The notes below the pieces were generated by a model. That model ran no database searches. It had not been told where the DNA came from and saw only the letters and a program-made list of their open reading frames with translations. This document shows positions 51,079 to 59,500 of a stretch of DNA of 64,000 nucleotides, piece after piece. Position 1 is the first letter of the stretch; every line of letters starts with the position of its first letter. The position numbers and the translations under genes were made by a program. The DNA comes from Halolamina pelagica (GTDB lineage: Archaea > Halobacteriota > Halobacteria > Halobacteriales > Haloferacaceae), in assembly GCF_900115675.1 (NCBI RefSeq), contig NZ_FOXI01000010.1:1-64000 (forward strand), in the 5' to 3' direction.

Positions 51079-52154
51079 TTCCGGCCGCGAAGATCCGCTA
51101 CGTCGTGGCGACCCACGGCCGGCCGCTCCGGACCCTCGGCGTCGTGTTGCTCGTGGTCGGCGTCGTTGGCGTCGCCGCCACGCTGATGTACCCACCGACG
51201 ACGACGGTGACGGAAGTGACCGACAGCGCAACCGTCGAGACGGGGACGACGATGCGGGCACCGGTCGAGGGCGAGCACGCGATGTACGACGACGGCGAAG
51301 TGCTGACCGACGAACCGGTGTACATCCGCGCGGTCGCCCCGAACCTCTCGGTGACGGCCTCAACCCGATCCCCGCCGGACGGCGTCGACATCGAGCAACG
51401 GCTCTCGATCGTGTACGAGGCGTCGTCGTCCGCGGATGGCGTGTTTCGTGAGCGCCGCGACGTGCTCCGGACGACGACCGACCGCGTTGAGCAGGAGGGC
51501 CAGGCCGTCAACACGACCGTCTCGATCGAGATCGCCGAGATCGCGCGCACGCTGAACACGATGCGCGACGAGATCGGCGACGCCGGCGGGATAACCGCGT
51601 ACCTCCACGTGGAGACTGTGTACGACGGTCCGGAGTACGAGGGGACCCTCGAGAACCGGGCGCCGCTCTCCGTGAGCGAGGACGCCTACCGGCTGCCGAC
51701 GACGGACCTCCGCCAGGACCACCCCACGACCACGTCGGTGACCCAGCCTGACCCCCGGCAGGTGTTCGAGGTACCGCTCCCCGAACTGGGCAGCGTCGTC
51801 GTTCCCCATTGGACGCCCCTGTTCGGCGTGCTGGCCGTGCTTGGCGGGCTGGCGATCGGCGCTGCTCGGTACGGCCGCGAGTTCTCGGTCACCCGCGAAC
51901 GGGCCACCGTCCACCGGCTCCGGTACGCCGAGTGGATCTCGACCGGCGAGCTCCCCGCGACGCTCGCTGCGCACCCCTTCGTCGTTCCGATGGCGTCGCT
52001 CCAGGCGCTCGTCGATGTCGCCATCGACTCCGAGACGCGAGTCGTCCACGACGCCTCTCAGGACTGCTACGCGGTGCTGACGGCAGGCGCGCTGTACGTG
52101 TTCGTTCCGGATGCCGGCAGCGAGGTCGACGATCCGGCGCCAGCAGACGCCTGA
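51075..52154 (+). CDS. DUF5305-like membrane protein
   Basis: A 359-residue protein starting at GTG 51075. One membrane helix near the N-terminus (LGVVLLVVGVVGVAATLMY), a beta-rich outside domain of about 220 residues (YIRAVAPNLSVTASTRSP; TAYLHVETVYDG), a second helix (LFGVLAVLGGLAIGAARYG) and a cytoplasmic tail of about 100 residues. Archaeal DUF5305 genes accompany SipW-like peptidases. It may help assemble or anchor the two secreted proteins; that is inference. Confidence 0.78.
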   Translation: MIPAAKIRYVVATHGRPLRTLGVVLLVVGVVGVAATLMYPPTTTVTEVTDSATVETGTTMRAPVEGEHAMYDDGEVLTDEPVYIRAVAPNLSVTASTRSPPDGVDIEQRLSIVYEASSSADGVFRERRDVLRTTTDRVEQEGQAVNTTVSIEIAEIARTLNTMRDEIGDAGGITAYLHVETVYDGPEYEGTLENRAPLSVSEDAYRLPTTDLRQDHPTTTSVTQPDPRQVFEVPLPELGSVVVPHWTPLFGVLAVLGGLAIGAARYGREFSVTRERATVHRLRYAEWISTGELPATLAAHPFVVPMASLQALVDVAIDSETRVVHDASQDCYAVLTAGALYVFVPDAGSEVDDPAPADA

Positions 52155-52361
52155 CTGATCGTCGGCTGGGCGTGCTCGGCGATGATGTCCGCGTCGACAC
52201 AGGGCGCAGTCAGAACCCCTGGCAACCGGGATCGGAGGGTCGTTTCGCGGGCACTGAACACGTCGCATCGGTTTCGGCCACGAGTTCCCCTCCGACACAC
52301 GGCTTGATCATCCACTGAGACCGGTAGCTCCGCGTTTGTCGCTTGGACACCGGGAATTATA

Positions 52362-52382
52362 CTTCGGTCGGCCGACCCGAAG
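52362..52382 (+). promoter_or_regulatory. Dyad at the SDR gene start
   Basis: CTTCGG and CCGAAG arms enclose a perfect 10-base palindrome GTCGGCCGAC (52367-52376). The TATA-like AATTATA (52355-52361) abuts it on the left and the ATG at 52385 lies 2 bases to the right, so it covers the transcription start. Confidence 0.5.
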
Positions 52383-52384
52383 GC

Positions 52385-53236
52385 ATGGCACTCGCGACCC
52401 CGGACCTCTCGGGCTCGACGGCGTTCATCACCGGAACGACCCGCGGGATCGGCAAACAGCTCGCGCTCGCACTCGCCGACCACGGCTGTAACATCGTCTC
52501 GACGGGCAAGACGACCGACGACGACGACGCGGATCTCGCCGGATCCATCGAGCAGACGGCCCGCGAGGTGCGTGACCGCGGTGTCGAGGCCCTCGCGCTC
52601 GAACTCGACCTCCGCGACGAGGCCCGCGTCGAGGCGGTCGTCGAGGAGGCGATCGACCACTTCGGTGAGGTGGACGTCGTCATCAACAACGCGAGCGCCA
52701 TCCAGCTGGCGAACATCGCCGACCTGCCGGCCGACAGGTTCGATCTGCTAACCGACGTGAACGTCCGCGGGAGCCACCTCGTCGCGCACTCGTTCGCCGA
52801 TCACCTCGCGGAACTTGACGAGGCGTGGCTGCTATCGAACTCGCCGCCGGTCGTGACTGACCGCTCGCCGGGGAAAGCCCCGTACGCGTGGTCGAAGCTC
52901 GGGATGTCGTTTATCACGCTCTCGCTCGCCGAGGAGTTGGCGGGCGCCGACGTCGGCTGTAACACGTTCTGGCCGGTGACGACGATCGACACCCGCGCCA
53001 CCCGGTACTTCGGGCTCGGGACCGAGGACGACTGGCGCACCCCGGAGATCGTCTCCGATGCAGTGCTCGAGATCCTGGCACGCGATCCGTCGGCGTGTAC
53101 GGGCAACAGCTTCTACGACGAAGCCCTGCTCCGTGAGGCGGGAGTCACCGATTTCTCGGCGTACAACCTCACCGACGGCGATCCGGCACCGCTGTCGGCA
53201 CGGATGTTCGACCCGGAGTTCGAACGCGGGGAGTGA
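52385..53236 (+). CDS. Short-chain dehydrogenase/reductase (HSDL2-like)
   Basis: A 283-residue Rossmann enzyme. Cofactor motif FITGTTRGIGKQLALALADHG, NNAS in VDVVINNASAIQLANI, catalytic Tyr and Lys in APYAWSKLGMSF with Ser in LLSNSPPV. The C-terminal part (DDWRTPEIVSDAVLEILARD; CTGNSFYDEALLREAGVTDFSAY) resembles hydroxysteroid dehydrogenase-like 2 proteins. An NAD(P)-dependent alcohol/ketone conversion is expected; substrate unknown. Monocistronic. Confidence 0.86.
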   Translation: MALATPDLSGSTAFITGTTRGIGKQLALALADHGCNIVSTGKTTDDDDADLAGSIEQTAREVRDRGVEALALELDLRDEARVEAVVEEAIDHFGEVDVVINNASAIQLANIADLPADRFDLLTDVNVRGSHLVAHSFADHLAELDEAWLLSNSPPVVTDRSPGKAPYAWSKLGMSFITLSLAEELAGADVGCNTFWPVTTIDTRATRYFGLGTEDDWRTPEIVSDAVLEILARDPSACTGNSFYDEALLREAGVTDFSAYNLTDGDPAPLSARMFDPEFERGE

Positions 53237-53382
53237 CCGATCCCTTCCTCCACGGCGGGGAGTCCAGCAGCCTGCCCGGTGAACCAAGGGGGGCGCCCGG
53301 CGGTTGAAACGCCCTCTCCGTGGGGTATCACCACGGCCGGCGCAGGGTTACGACCCTCGCTCAGAACGCGCGAACCACCCTG

Positions 53383-53572
53383 GCGCGATACCTCAGTTCC
53401 GATCACCATCTCGGGCATTCGAAGTCGTCACGTGCCGCGATCGTCAGTTCATCTCGGGGGCTAGCGACATGCTCAACCGGTTCGACGAGACTGTCGGTCC
53501 CGGCGACGTACTGGTTCACTTGGGTGAGGCCGCGATGGACATACACGACGGAGGCTATCGCCGCCACCATCC
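53383..53572 (+). pseudogene. Frameshifted fragment of a calcineurin-like phosphoesterase
   Basis: Frame 1 gives ARYLSSDHHLGHSK (53383-53424) with the first metal motif D-x-H-x-GH. The adjacent frame then gives VVTCRDRQFISGASDMLNRF and DETVGPGDVLVHLGEAAMD, the usual continuation with the GD motif changed to GE. So a frameshift lies near 53418-53430. The sequence ends about 62 residues in; the GNHE/D and GHxH motifs are absent. It is the decayed N-terminus of a metallophosphoesterase. Confidence 0.75.
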
Positions 53573-53596
53573 CCTCCTCGATTAGTCTACACACCT

Positions 53597-53610
53597 AATA
53601 CCGTAGTATT
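53597..53610 (+). promoter_or_regulatory. Inverted repeat in the ABC exporter promoter
   Basis: AATAC-CGTA-GTATT, perfect 5-base arms, ends 26 bases before the ATG at 53637 and overlaps the likely TATA region (GTATTTT, 53606-53612). Confidence 0.35.
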
Positions 53611-53636
53611 TTGGGAGATGTACACGTACGGACAAT

Positions 53637-54626
53637 ATGGATACGGGTTCACTATCGGACGCACGGGGATCGGCCGGCGACGAGCCGGTCGCCATCCAGA
53701 CGAGGGGGCTGACGAAACGCTACGGGGAGGACGTGTTGGCCGTCGACGACCTCGACCTGACGGTGTACGAGGGCGAGATATTCGGCTTTCTCGGCCCCAA
53801 CGGCGCCGGGAAGTCCACGACGATCGACGTGATCATGGACTACGTCAGGCCGTCGGCCGGGAGTGCGACGGTTCTCGGTTTCGACGCCCAGCGGGAGACG
53901 CGAGCGATCCACGAACGGGTCGGTATTCTGCCGGACGGGTACGGCCTCTACGACCGTCTCTCCGGGCGGAAACACCTCGAGTACGCGATCTCGTTGAAAC
54001 GAGCGACCGACGACGTCGACGACCTCCTCGATCGAGTCGGGCTCGACGCGTCGGCTGCCGATCGCGTCGTCGGTGGCTACTCGAAGGGGATGACCCAACG
54101 ATTGGCCCTCGCGATCGCCCTCGTCGGCGACCCGGAGCTACTGATCCTCGACGAGCCGTCGTCGGGACTCGACCCCAACGGCGTCCGTCTCGTCCGTGAG
54201 ATCGCTCGGGACCACGCCGACCGGGGGAGGACGGTCTTCTTCTCGAGCCACATTCTCAGCCAGGTCGAGGCGGTCTGTGACCGCGTCGCGATCCTCAACC
54301 GTGGTCGACTCGTCGCCGTCGACTCGATCGCCGGGCTCCGCGACGCGCTCGGAACTGGGTCGACGGTGACGCTCACGGTCGATTCCGTCCCGGACTCGCT
54401 GACGGTCGCGGCTATCGCCGGCGTCTCCGACGTTGCCGTCGATGACCGAACGATTCGGGTACGCGTCGACGAGGCCACAGCGAAGGTCGACGTGATCGAC
54501 CGCGTCCGCGACGATGGTGCGGCAGTGCTCGACGTGACGATCGAGGAGTCGTCGTTGGAGGACCTGTTCAGCGCCTACACCGGCGATGCGCCCCGGCAGG
54601 TCGGCGCTCCGGAGGGGGAGCGATGA
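53637..54626 (+). CDS. ABC transporter ATP-binding protein
   Basis: A 329-residue ATPase. Walker A GPNGAGKST, Q-loop region GILPDGYGLYDRLSGRKHLEY, signature VGGYSKGMTQRLALAIALVG (LSGGQ replaced by YSKGM), Walker B LLILDEPSSGLDPNG and H-loop VFFSSHILSQVE. The C-terminal 100 residues form the extra domain of ABC-2 exporters. It overlaps the permease gene by 4 bases. Probably a drug, lipid or peptide exporter. Confidence 0.9.
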   Translation: MDTGSLSDARGSAGDEPVAIQTRGLTKRYGEDVLAVDDLDLTVYEGEIFGFLGPNGAGKSTTIDVIMDYVRPSAGSATVLGFDAQRETRAIHERVGILPDGYGLYDRLSGRKHLEYAISLKRATDDVDDLLDRVGLDASAADRVVGGYSKGMTQRLALAIALVGDPELLILDEPSSGLDPNGVRLVREIARDHADRGRTVFFSSHILSQVEAVCDRVAILNRGRLVAVDSIAGLRDALGTGSTVTLTVDSVPDSLTVAAIAGVSDVAVDDRTIRVRVDEATAKVDVIDRVRDDGAAVLDVTIEESSLEDLFSAYTGDAPRQVGAPEGER

Positions 54627-55462
54627 CGGCCGCGCCGATCTGGCTGACGATCGCTCGCAAGGAGTTCGCCGACGCCCTCCGGTCGCGCATGATCTGGGGC
54701 ATCGTCGTGATCATCGCCGTGATGACGTCGCTGTCCGCGGGTGTCTCCCTCCTCGTGCCCGACGTCGATGGCGGTGTCGAGATGGCGATCGGCGGCGCGT
54801 CGCAGTTCGCGGGGCTGCTCGTCCCCATCATGGCGCTGATCGCCGCCTACCTCGCGATCTCCGGCGAACGGGAGTCGGGGAGCCTGAAGGTGATCCTCGG
54901 GCTCCCGCCGTCGCGGGGCGAAGTGCTCTTCGGGAAGTTCCTCGGCCGGAGCGGTGTGGTCGCGATCGGACTCACGCTGGGGTTCGCGGTCTCGGGTGTC
55001 GTCACGGCGGCACTCTACGGCGGCCTCCCCGTGGGGGCGTTCGTTGGAACGACGATCCTGACCGTCCTTCTCGGCGTTTCGTTCGTCGGCATCGCCATCG
55101 GGATCTCCGCCGTCACGAAGACGCGATCCCGGGCGATGACGCTGGCGATCACGGCGTACCTCGGGCTGACGCTGCTCTGGGACCTGGCCCCAAACGCGGT
55201 TCACTTGCTCGTCACCGGCGAGATGCCCGGCGAAGTCGTGCCCGGGTGGTTCCTGCTCCTGCAGGGGTTCAGTCCGACCGGGGCGTACAACGCGCTCGTC
55301 CAGCGGCTGTTGCTCGGCGGCGGAACTGCCGTGGAAGCGCGACTCGGCGGCCCAGCACCGGGGTACCTCGATCCGGCGGTGTTCGTGGTCATCATGCTCG
55401 CTTGGGCTGTCGTCCCGCTCGTCGCCGGGTATCTCACGTTCCGCCGAGCCGACCTGAGCTAA
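54623..55462 (+). CDS. ABC-2 type permease
   Basis: A 279-residue protein with six hydrophobic segments (MIWGIVVIIAVMTSLSAGVS; FAGLLVPIMALIAAYLAISG; VVAIGLTLGFAVSGVVTAALY; FVGIAIGISAVTKTRSRAMTLAI and others). The ABC-2 feature GERESGSLKVILGLPPSR follows helix 2. It forms a half-transporter with the ATPase upstream. Substrate unknown. Confidence 0.88.
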   Translation: MTAAPIWLTIARKEFADALRSRMIWGIVVIIAVMTSLSAGVSLLVPDVDGGVEMAIGGASQFAGLLVPIMALIAAYLAISGERESGSLKVILGLPPSRGEVLFGKFLGRSGVVAIGLTLGFAVSGVVTAALYGGLPVGAFVGTTILTVLLGVSFVGIAIGISAVTKTRSRAMTLAITAYLGLTLLWDLAPNAVHLLVTGEMPGEVVPGWFLLLQGFSPTGAYNALVQRLLLGGGTAVEARLGGPAPGYLDPAVFVVIMLAWAVVPLVAGYLTFRRADLS

Positions 55463-55504
55463 CCGGCCTATCTCCCGGCAAGGAGGCTGGGACCGCCACG
55501 CCGG

Positions 55505-56839
55505 CTATCGCTCGTGCAGCCGCATCCGGATCTCCTCGTCGGGTCGGGAGGTGACCGTCTGGATCACCTCGACGGTACGGCCCGAGGTGAGTTCGAGGTG
55601 GTACTGCTGGTAGAGCATCGCGAGGATGAGTCGCGCTTCGAGCATTGCGAACCGGTCGCCGATGCAGCGGCGCGGGCCGGCGGAGAACGGGAAGTACGCG
55701 AGTTGGGGGAGCGAATCGCGCAGGTCGTCGGTCCAGCGCTCCGGGCGGAAGGCCAACGGGTCGTCGTACCACCGGTCGTCGCGGTGGACCACCCACTGGC
55801 TCAGGAACACCCGCGACCCGGCGGGGATCTCGTAGCCGCCGACGTGATCGGACTCCTTCGTCTCGCGAACGATGCTCGGCACCGGCGGGAACAGCCGCAT
55901 CGACTCCTCGACGACGCGCTCGGTGTACGTCAGGTCGGGCAGGTCCGCCATCGTCGGGCGCTCACCGCCGAGCACGGCTTCGAGTTCCGCGACGAGCTTC
56001 TCCTCGATCCCCGAGTGCTGGGCGAGCAGGTAGGTCGTGTAGGTGAGCGACACCGCGGTCGTCTCGTGGCCGGCGGTGAGCAGGGTGATCGCCTCGTCGC
56101 GGATCTGCTCGTCGTCCAGGGGTGCGCCGTCCGCCTGCGCTTCGAGCAGCATCGAGATCACGTCGTCCGCACCGGGGTCGTCGCGTTTCTGGGCGATGAT
56201 GTCGTCGACGACCTCGTCGAGGGTCGCCCGCGCGCTGGCCATCTTTCGCCGGGACGGGAGCGGGACGCCCTCGGGAACGAGCAGGTTCGAGAGGCTGGCG
56301 GTGGCGGGGAGGTAGCTGTTCATCGCCGCCTCGATCTCGTCGACGTACCGGTCGATGTCGACGCCGAACAGCGCCTCGGCGACGATCCGGAGGGTCAACT
56401 CCATCATGTCCTCGTGGATCGACCGGGTCTCGCCGGCCGACCAGTCGTCGAGCAATCGCGCGGTCTGGTCGGTCATCATCTCGCCGTAGACGCTGATCCG
56501 GTCGGGGTGGAAGGCGGGCTGCATCAGTCGTCGGTTCCGGCGCCACGCCTCGCCCTCGCTGTTGAGGATGCCGTTGCCGGTCAGCGGACGGAGGATCCGC
56601 TGGAACTGCTCGCCCTTGACGTAGTTCGTGTTGTTGTGGACGAGCACGTGAGCGATGTGCTCCGGATGGTTGAACTGGTAGAAGTGCTCGCCCAACCCCT
56701 CCCAGTGGACGACGTCGCCGTACTCGTGAGCGACGGACTCCGTGAACTCGAGGCCGCCGAGGATCGACTGCGGGACCGCGCCGACGACGGGGAGGCCGTC
56801 GGGGCCGGGTGGGAACTCACCGCTCGTGTCAGAGGGCAT
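55505..56839 (-). CDS. Cytochrome P450
   Basis: A 444-residue soluble P450. I-helix AGHETTAVSLTY, K-helix ExxR in VEESMRLFPPVPSIVRET, PERF-like FRPERW, and heme-binding FSAGPRRCIGDRFAMLEA with the axial Cys. It needs an external reductase and ferredoxin; none is adjacent. Substrate unknown; haloarchaeal P450s of this class are thought to act on fatty acids or terpenoids. Confidence 0.92.
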   Translation of the reverse strand: MPSDTSGEFPPGPDGLPVVGAVPQSILGGLEFTESVAHEYGDVVHWEGLGEHFYQFNHPEHIAHVLVHNNTNYVKGEQFQRILRPLTGNGILNSEGEAWRRNRRLMQPAFHPDRISVYGEMMTDQTARLLDDWSAGETRSIHEDMMELTLRIVAEALFGVDIDRYVDEIEAAMNSYLPATASLSNLLVPEGVPLPSRRKMASARATLDEVVDDIIAQKRDDPGADDVISMLLEAQADGAPLDDEQIRDEAITLLTAGHETTAVSLTYTTYLLAQHSGIEEKLVAELEAVLGGERPTMADLPDLTYTERVVEESMRLFPPVPSIVRETKESDHVGGYEIPAGSRVFLSQWVVHRDDRWYDDPLAFRPERWTDDLRDSLPQLAYFPFSAGPRRCIGDRFAMLEARLILAMLYQQYHLELTSGRTVEVIQTVTSRPDEEIRMRLHER

Positions 56840-57364
56840 CGCGTGGTACTACGACCGCCCCCGTGTTGAGGATACTTGCTCGGGAGGGTCGGACCGATGC
56901 CGAGCTCACGGCGGTCCGGAGCTCGTTCATCTACGGCGTCGGATCCGAGTCCGGAAACACGCGACGAGGCTGCGGGACGCCGCTGCTGTCGGCCCGGAGT
57001 CCGACTGCACACGGATCGAGGGCTGTACGTGGGGTCCGGCGAGGGGGACGGTTCGAGGCACGCGCTCAACGAGCGGCGGGACGTGCCCGAACGCCGGATC
57101 CGAGACCGGAAGACGACCGCGAAAAGGAAGGGACACCCAGCGAGGAGTACTGGGAGAAGCGCCTCGGGTGGCTGCTCGAGGAGTGATCTGGACGAGTCAG
57201 CCCCCGGCCATCATTCAAGCGACCTGTGCGATCGTGACGAGCCCCGGGGGCCCGTAACGATCGTCGGATGATGAGGATCCGAGCGCATACCCCCGACCGG
57301 AGGCGGGAGAGGAGGGCAAAACGGGCTAATTTATCTGGGTGCAGGTGGATTCGGGACTAAAGCG
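56840..57364. other. Intergenic region, no gene assigned
   Basis: About 525 bases between the divergent P450 and ZIP genes. One frame ends at 57186 with an acidic tail (EGTPSEEYWEKRLGWLLEE) that looks protein-like over about 30 residues, but the part before it does not, and no start fits. It may be the end of a lost gene. The ZIP promoter is at the right edge. Confidence 0.4.
57326..57335 (+). promoter_or_regulatory. TATA box of the ZIP transporter gene
   Basis: CTAATTTATC lies 30-39 bases before the ATG at 57365, giving a very short leader. Confidence 0.45.
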
Positions 57365-58198
57365 ATGATCTCGATCGCTGAACTGTTCGTTCGCGTCGCC
57401 GGCGAAAACCCGGTCGTCCAAGGGTTCGTCGGCGGGGTTGTGATCGCGGGGCTAAACCTGTTCGGCGCGATGCTGGTGTTCGTCTGGCGGGACCCGTCGG
57501 AACGTGCCCTCGATGGCGCGCTCGGGTTTGCGGCCGGGGTGATGCTGGCCGCAGCGTTCACGAGCCTCATCATCCCCGGAATCGAGCAATACTCCGGGGG
57601 GAATCCGATCCCGACGCTGGTGGGTGTCGCACTCGGCGTCCTCTTTCTCGATCAAGCCGATGCGCTCATCCCCCATGCACACTACCTCCTAACCGGGCGC
57701 AGACGGAGGGACGAGGCCAACCCGAGCACGTCCCTGCCGCTCGATAACGAGCGGCTGGCTCCTGTCGTGCTGTTCATCTTAGCGATCACGCTCCACAACA
57801 TGCCCGAAGGGCTGGCAGTGGGTGTCGGATTCGGATCCGGGAACATCGCGAACGCGATCCCGCTGATGCTCGCTATCGGCATTCAAAACATCCCCGAAGG
57901 CCTCGCCGTCTCTGTGGCCGCGATCAATGCCGGGCTGGATCGGCGGTCCTATGCCGTCTTCGCCGGCTTGCGATCCGGTATCGTTGAGATCCCGCTCGCA
58001 GTGCTCGGCGCGTTGGCGGTCAGTGCCGTCGAGCCGATCCTTCCGTACGCGATGGGCTTCGCCGCGGGCGCAATGCTGTTCGTGATTTCCGACGAGATCA
58101 TTCCCGAAACCCACACCCGAGGGTACGAACGGACTGCCACCCTGGGGGTGATGGCGGGCGTCATTGTGATGCTGTATCTCGACGTCAGTTTAGGGTGA
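57365..58198 (+). CDS. ZIP family metal transporter
   Basis: A 277-residue protein with eight helices. Helix 4 has ITLHNMPEGLAVGVGFG and helix 5 IGIQNIPEGLAVSVAAIN, the paired metal-binding motifs of ZIP proteins (GufA/ZupT-like). A His-containing loop (LIPHAHYLLTGRRRRDE) lies between helices 3 and 4. It imports Zn2+ or other divalent metals. Monocistronic. Confidence 0.9.
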   Translation: MISIAELFVRVAGENPVVQGFVGGVVIAGLNLFGAMLVFVWRDPSERALDGALGFAAGVMLAAAFTSLIIPGIEQYSGGNPIPTLVGVALGVLFLDQADALIPHAHYLLTGRRRRDEANPSTSLPLDNERLAPVVLFILAITLHNMPEGLAVGVGFGSGNIANAIPLMLAIGIQNIPEGLAVSVAAINAGLDRRSYAVFAGLRSGIVEIPLAVLGALAVSAVEPILPYAMGFAAGAMLFVISDEIIPETHTRGYERTATLGVMAGVIVMLYLDVSLG

Positions 58199-58364
58199 TC
58201 GCTGATAGGCACTCGGGGGGACTTAGAGCCATCCAGCGATCAAGGCCCCGAGGCTACCTGCTGTAATCTCGGAACGGAGGTCCCGAGTGGTGTACGGAGT
58301 CGCAGCGAGGGGTGCCGAACGATTCCAGAAACCTGTTAAGAAAGCGACTCGAAAGCCATGGCGC

Positions 58365-59276
58365 ATGGTCCCTACACTGGAACGCCGCACCCTGCTCGGC
58401 GCGCTGACTGCTGCCGGCGCCGCCGGGCTCGCTGGCTGTTCCCTCAGCCCTCCACGTCCCGACGAACGGACGGACGAGTTCCGAGACTGGCTCCACGAAC
58501 CCGGAACGGTTCGGGATCCGGGTCACTACCCGTTCGCCGCCATCGACGTCTCGACGTTTGCCGTCCGCGAGTCGGCAGTCGACGCCGAGGCGTACCGGGA
58601 CGTCGAATCGTTCGTCGACTACCACCTCGGCCCCGCCGGCTTGGGCGTCGATCGGGTCGACTGGCTGGTCGAAGGCAGCGTCGCCGGGGTCGCCGCCTGC
58701 TCCCGCTCGAAGGACAAACTGACCGACGCACTCGAGGGGAACGGCTACGTCGAGCGGACGACCTACCGGGAGTACACACTCTACGTCCCGGACGGGAGTG
58801 GGAGCCCGACCAGTTCCGTTGCGGTCGCCGACGACCGCGTCGTCTCGACCGGGAACGTTCAGCAACCCGTCGATGCCGCCCGTGCCGTGATCGACACTGG
58901 CGCCGGTGAAACCCCACGCTACGCCGCCGCTCGGGAACCCATGGTCGACCTCTTGGACGCCCTCGACGGGGACGCCATGACGTACGGACGGACCCGTGAG
59001 ACCGTCGCGGATTCCGGAGTAGCGCAGGGCGTGTTCGAAGGGATGGTCGCCGATGGAAGCGCGCTCTCGTTCGACGGCGACGCCGCCGAGGGTCAGTGGG
59101 CGTTCGTCCATGCGGACGCCGACGACGTCGACCTCGACGCCGTCCAGTCGTGGGTCGACAGCCAGTCCGACGGGACGGTCGGTGCGTTCGAGGACCGCTC
59201 GGTTTCACAGTCCGGCCGAACCGCCCTCGTCACGGGGTCGGCGTCGATTGGCGAGGCGCCGCTCCTCTGGCCCTAG
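58365..59276 (+). CDS. Tat lipoprotein of unknown function
   Basis: A 303-residue protein from ATG 58365 with twin-Arg ERRTLLGALTAAG and lipobox GLAGCSLS, so lipid-anchored outside. The mature part is a mixed alpha/beta domain with a probable tandem: VDWLVEGSVAGVAACSRSKDKL; TSSVAVADDRVVSTGNVQQPV; WAFVHADADDVDLDAVQSW. No catalytic motif. It resembles other haloarchaeal lipoproteins of unknown role. Convergent with the MMPL gene. Confidence 0.75.
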   Translation: MVPTLERRTLLGALTAAGAAGLAGCSLSPPRPDERTDEFRDWLHEPGTVRDPGHYPFAAIDVSTFAVRESAVDAEAYRDVESFVDYHLGPAGLGVDRVDWLVEGSVAGVAACSRSKDKLTDALEGNGYVERTTYREYTLYVPDGSGSPTSSVAVADDRVVSTGNVQQPVDAARAVIDTGAGETPRYAAAREPMVDLLDALDGDAMTYGRTRETVADSGVAQGVFEGMVADGSALSFDGDAAEGQWAFVHADADDVDLDAVQSWVDSQSDGTVGAFEDRSVSQSGRTALVTGSASIGEAPLLWP

Positions 59277-59500
59277 GGCTCACCGACGCGAATATCGGTC
59301 ACGGGTGAGAGCTCTCACCCCACCCTCGTCGGTGGGAAGAGTTGAGAACACGGACTGTACTTACCGGTGGCCGACTTCCCGATGATCGCGGTCGAATAGA
59401 GCTCGAAACGGCCGGTACCGGAGTCCATGTGAGCAAGCGGGTCGGGTCAGCGCTGACGGTCGTGTTCGGAGGCGCGGGTTCCGTACGCGGGCGAACGATC

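Noticed and set aside
56809-57186. Possible small gene ending EEYWEKRLGWLLEE
   Set aside because: Only the last 30 residues look like haloarchaeal protein; the rest is Arg-rich and no start or promoter fits.
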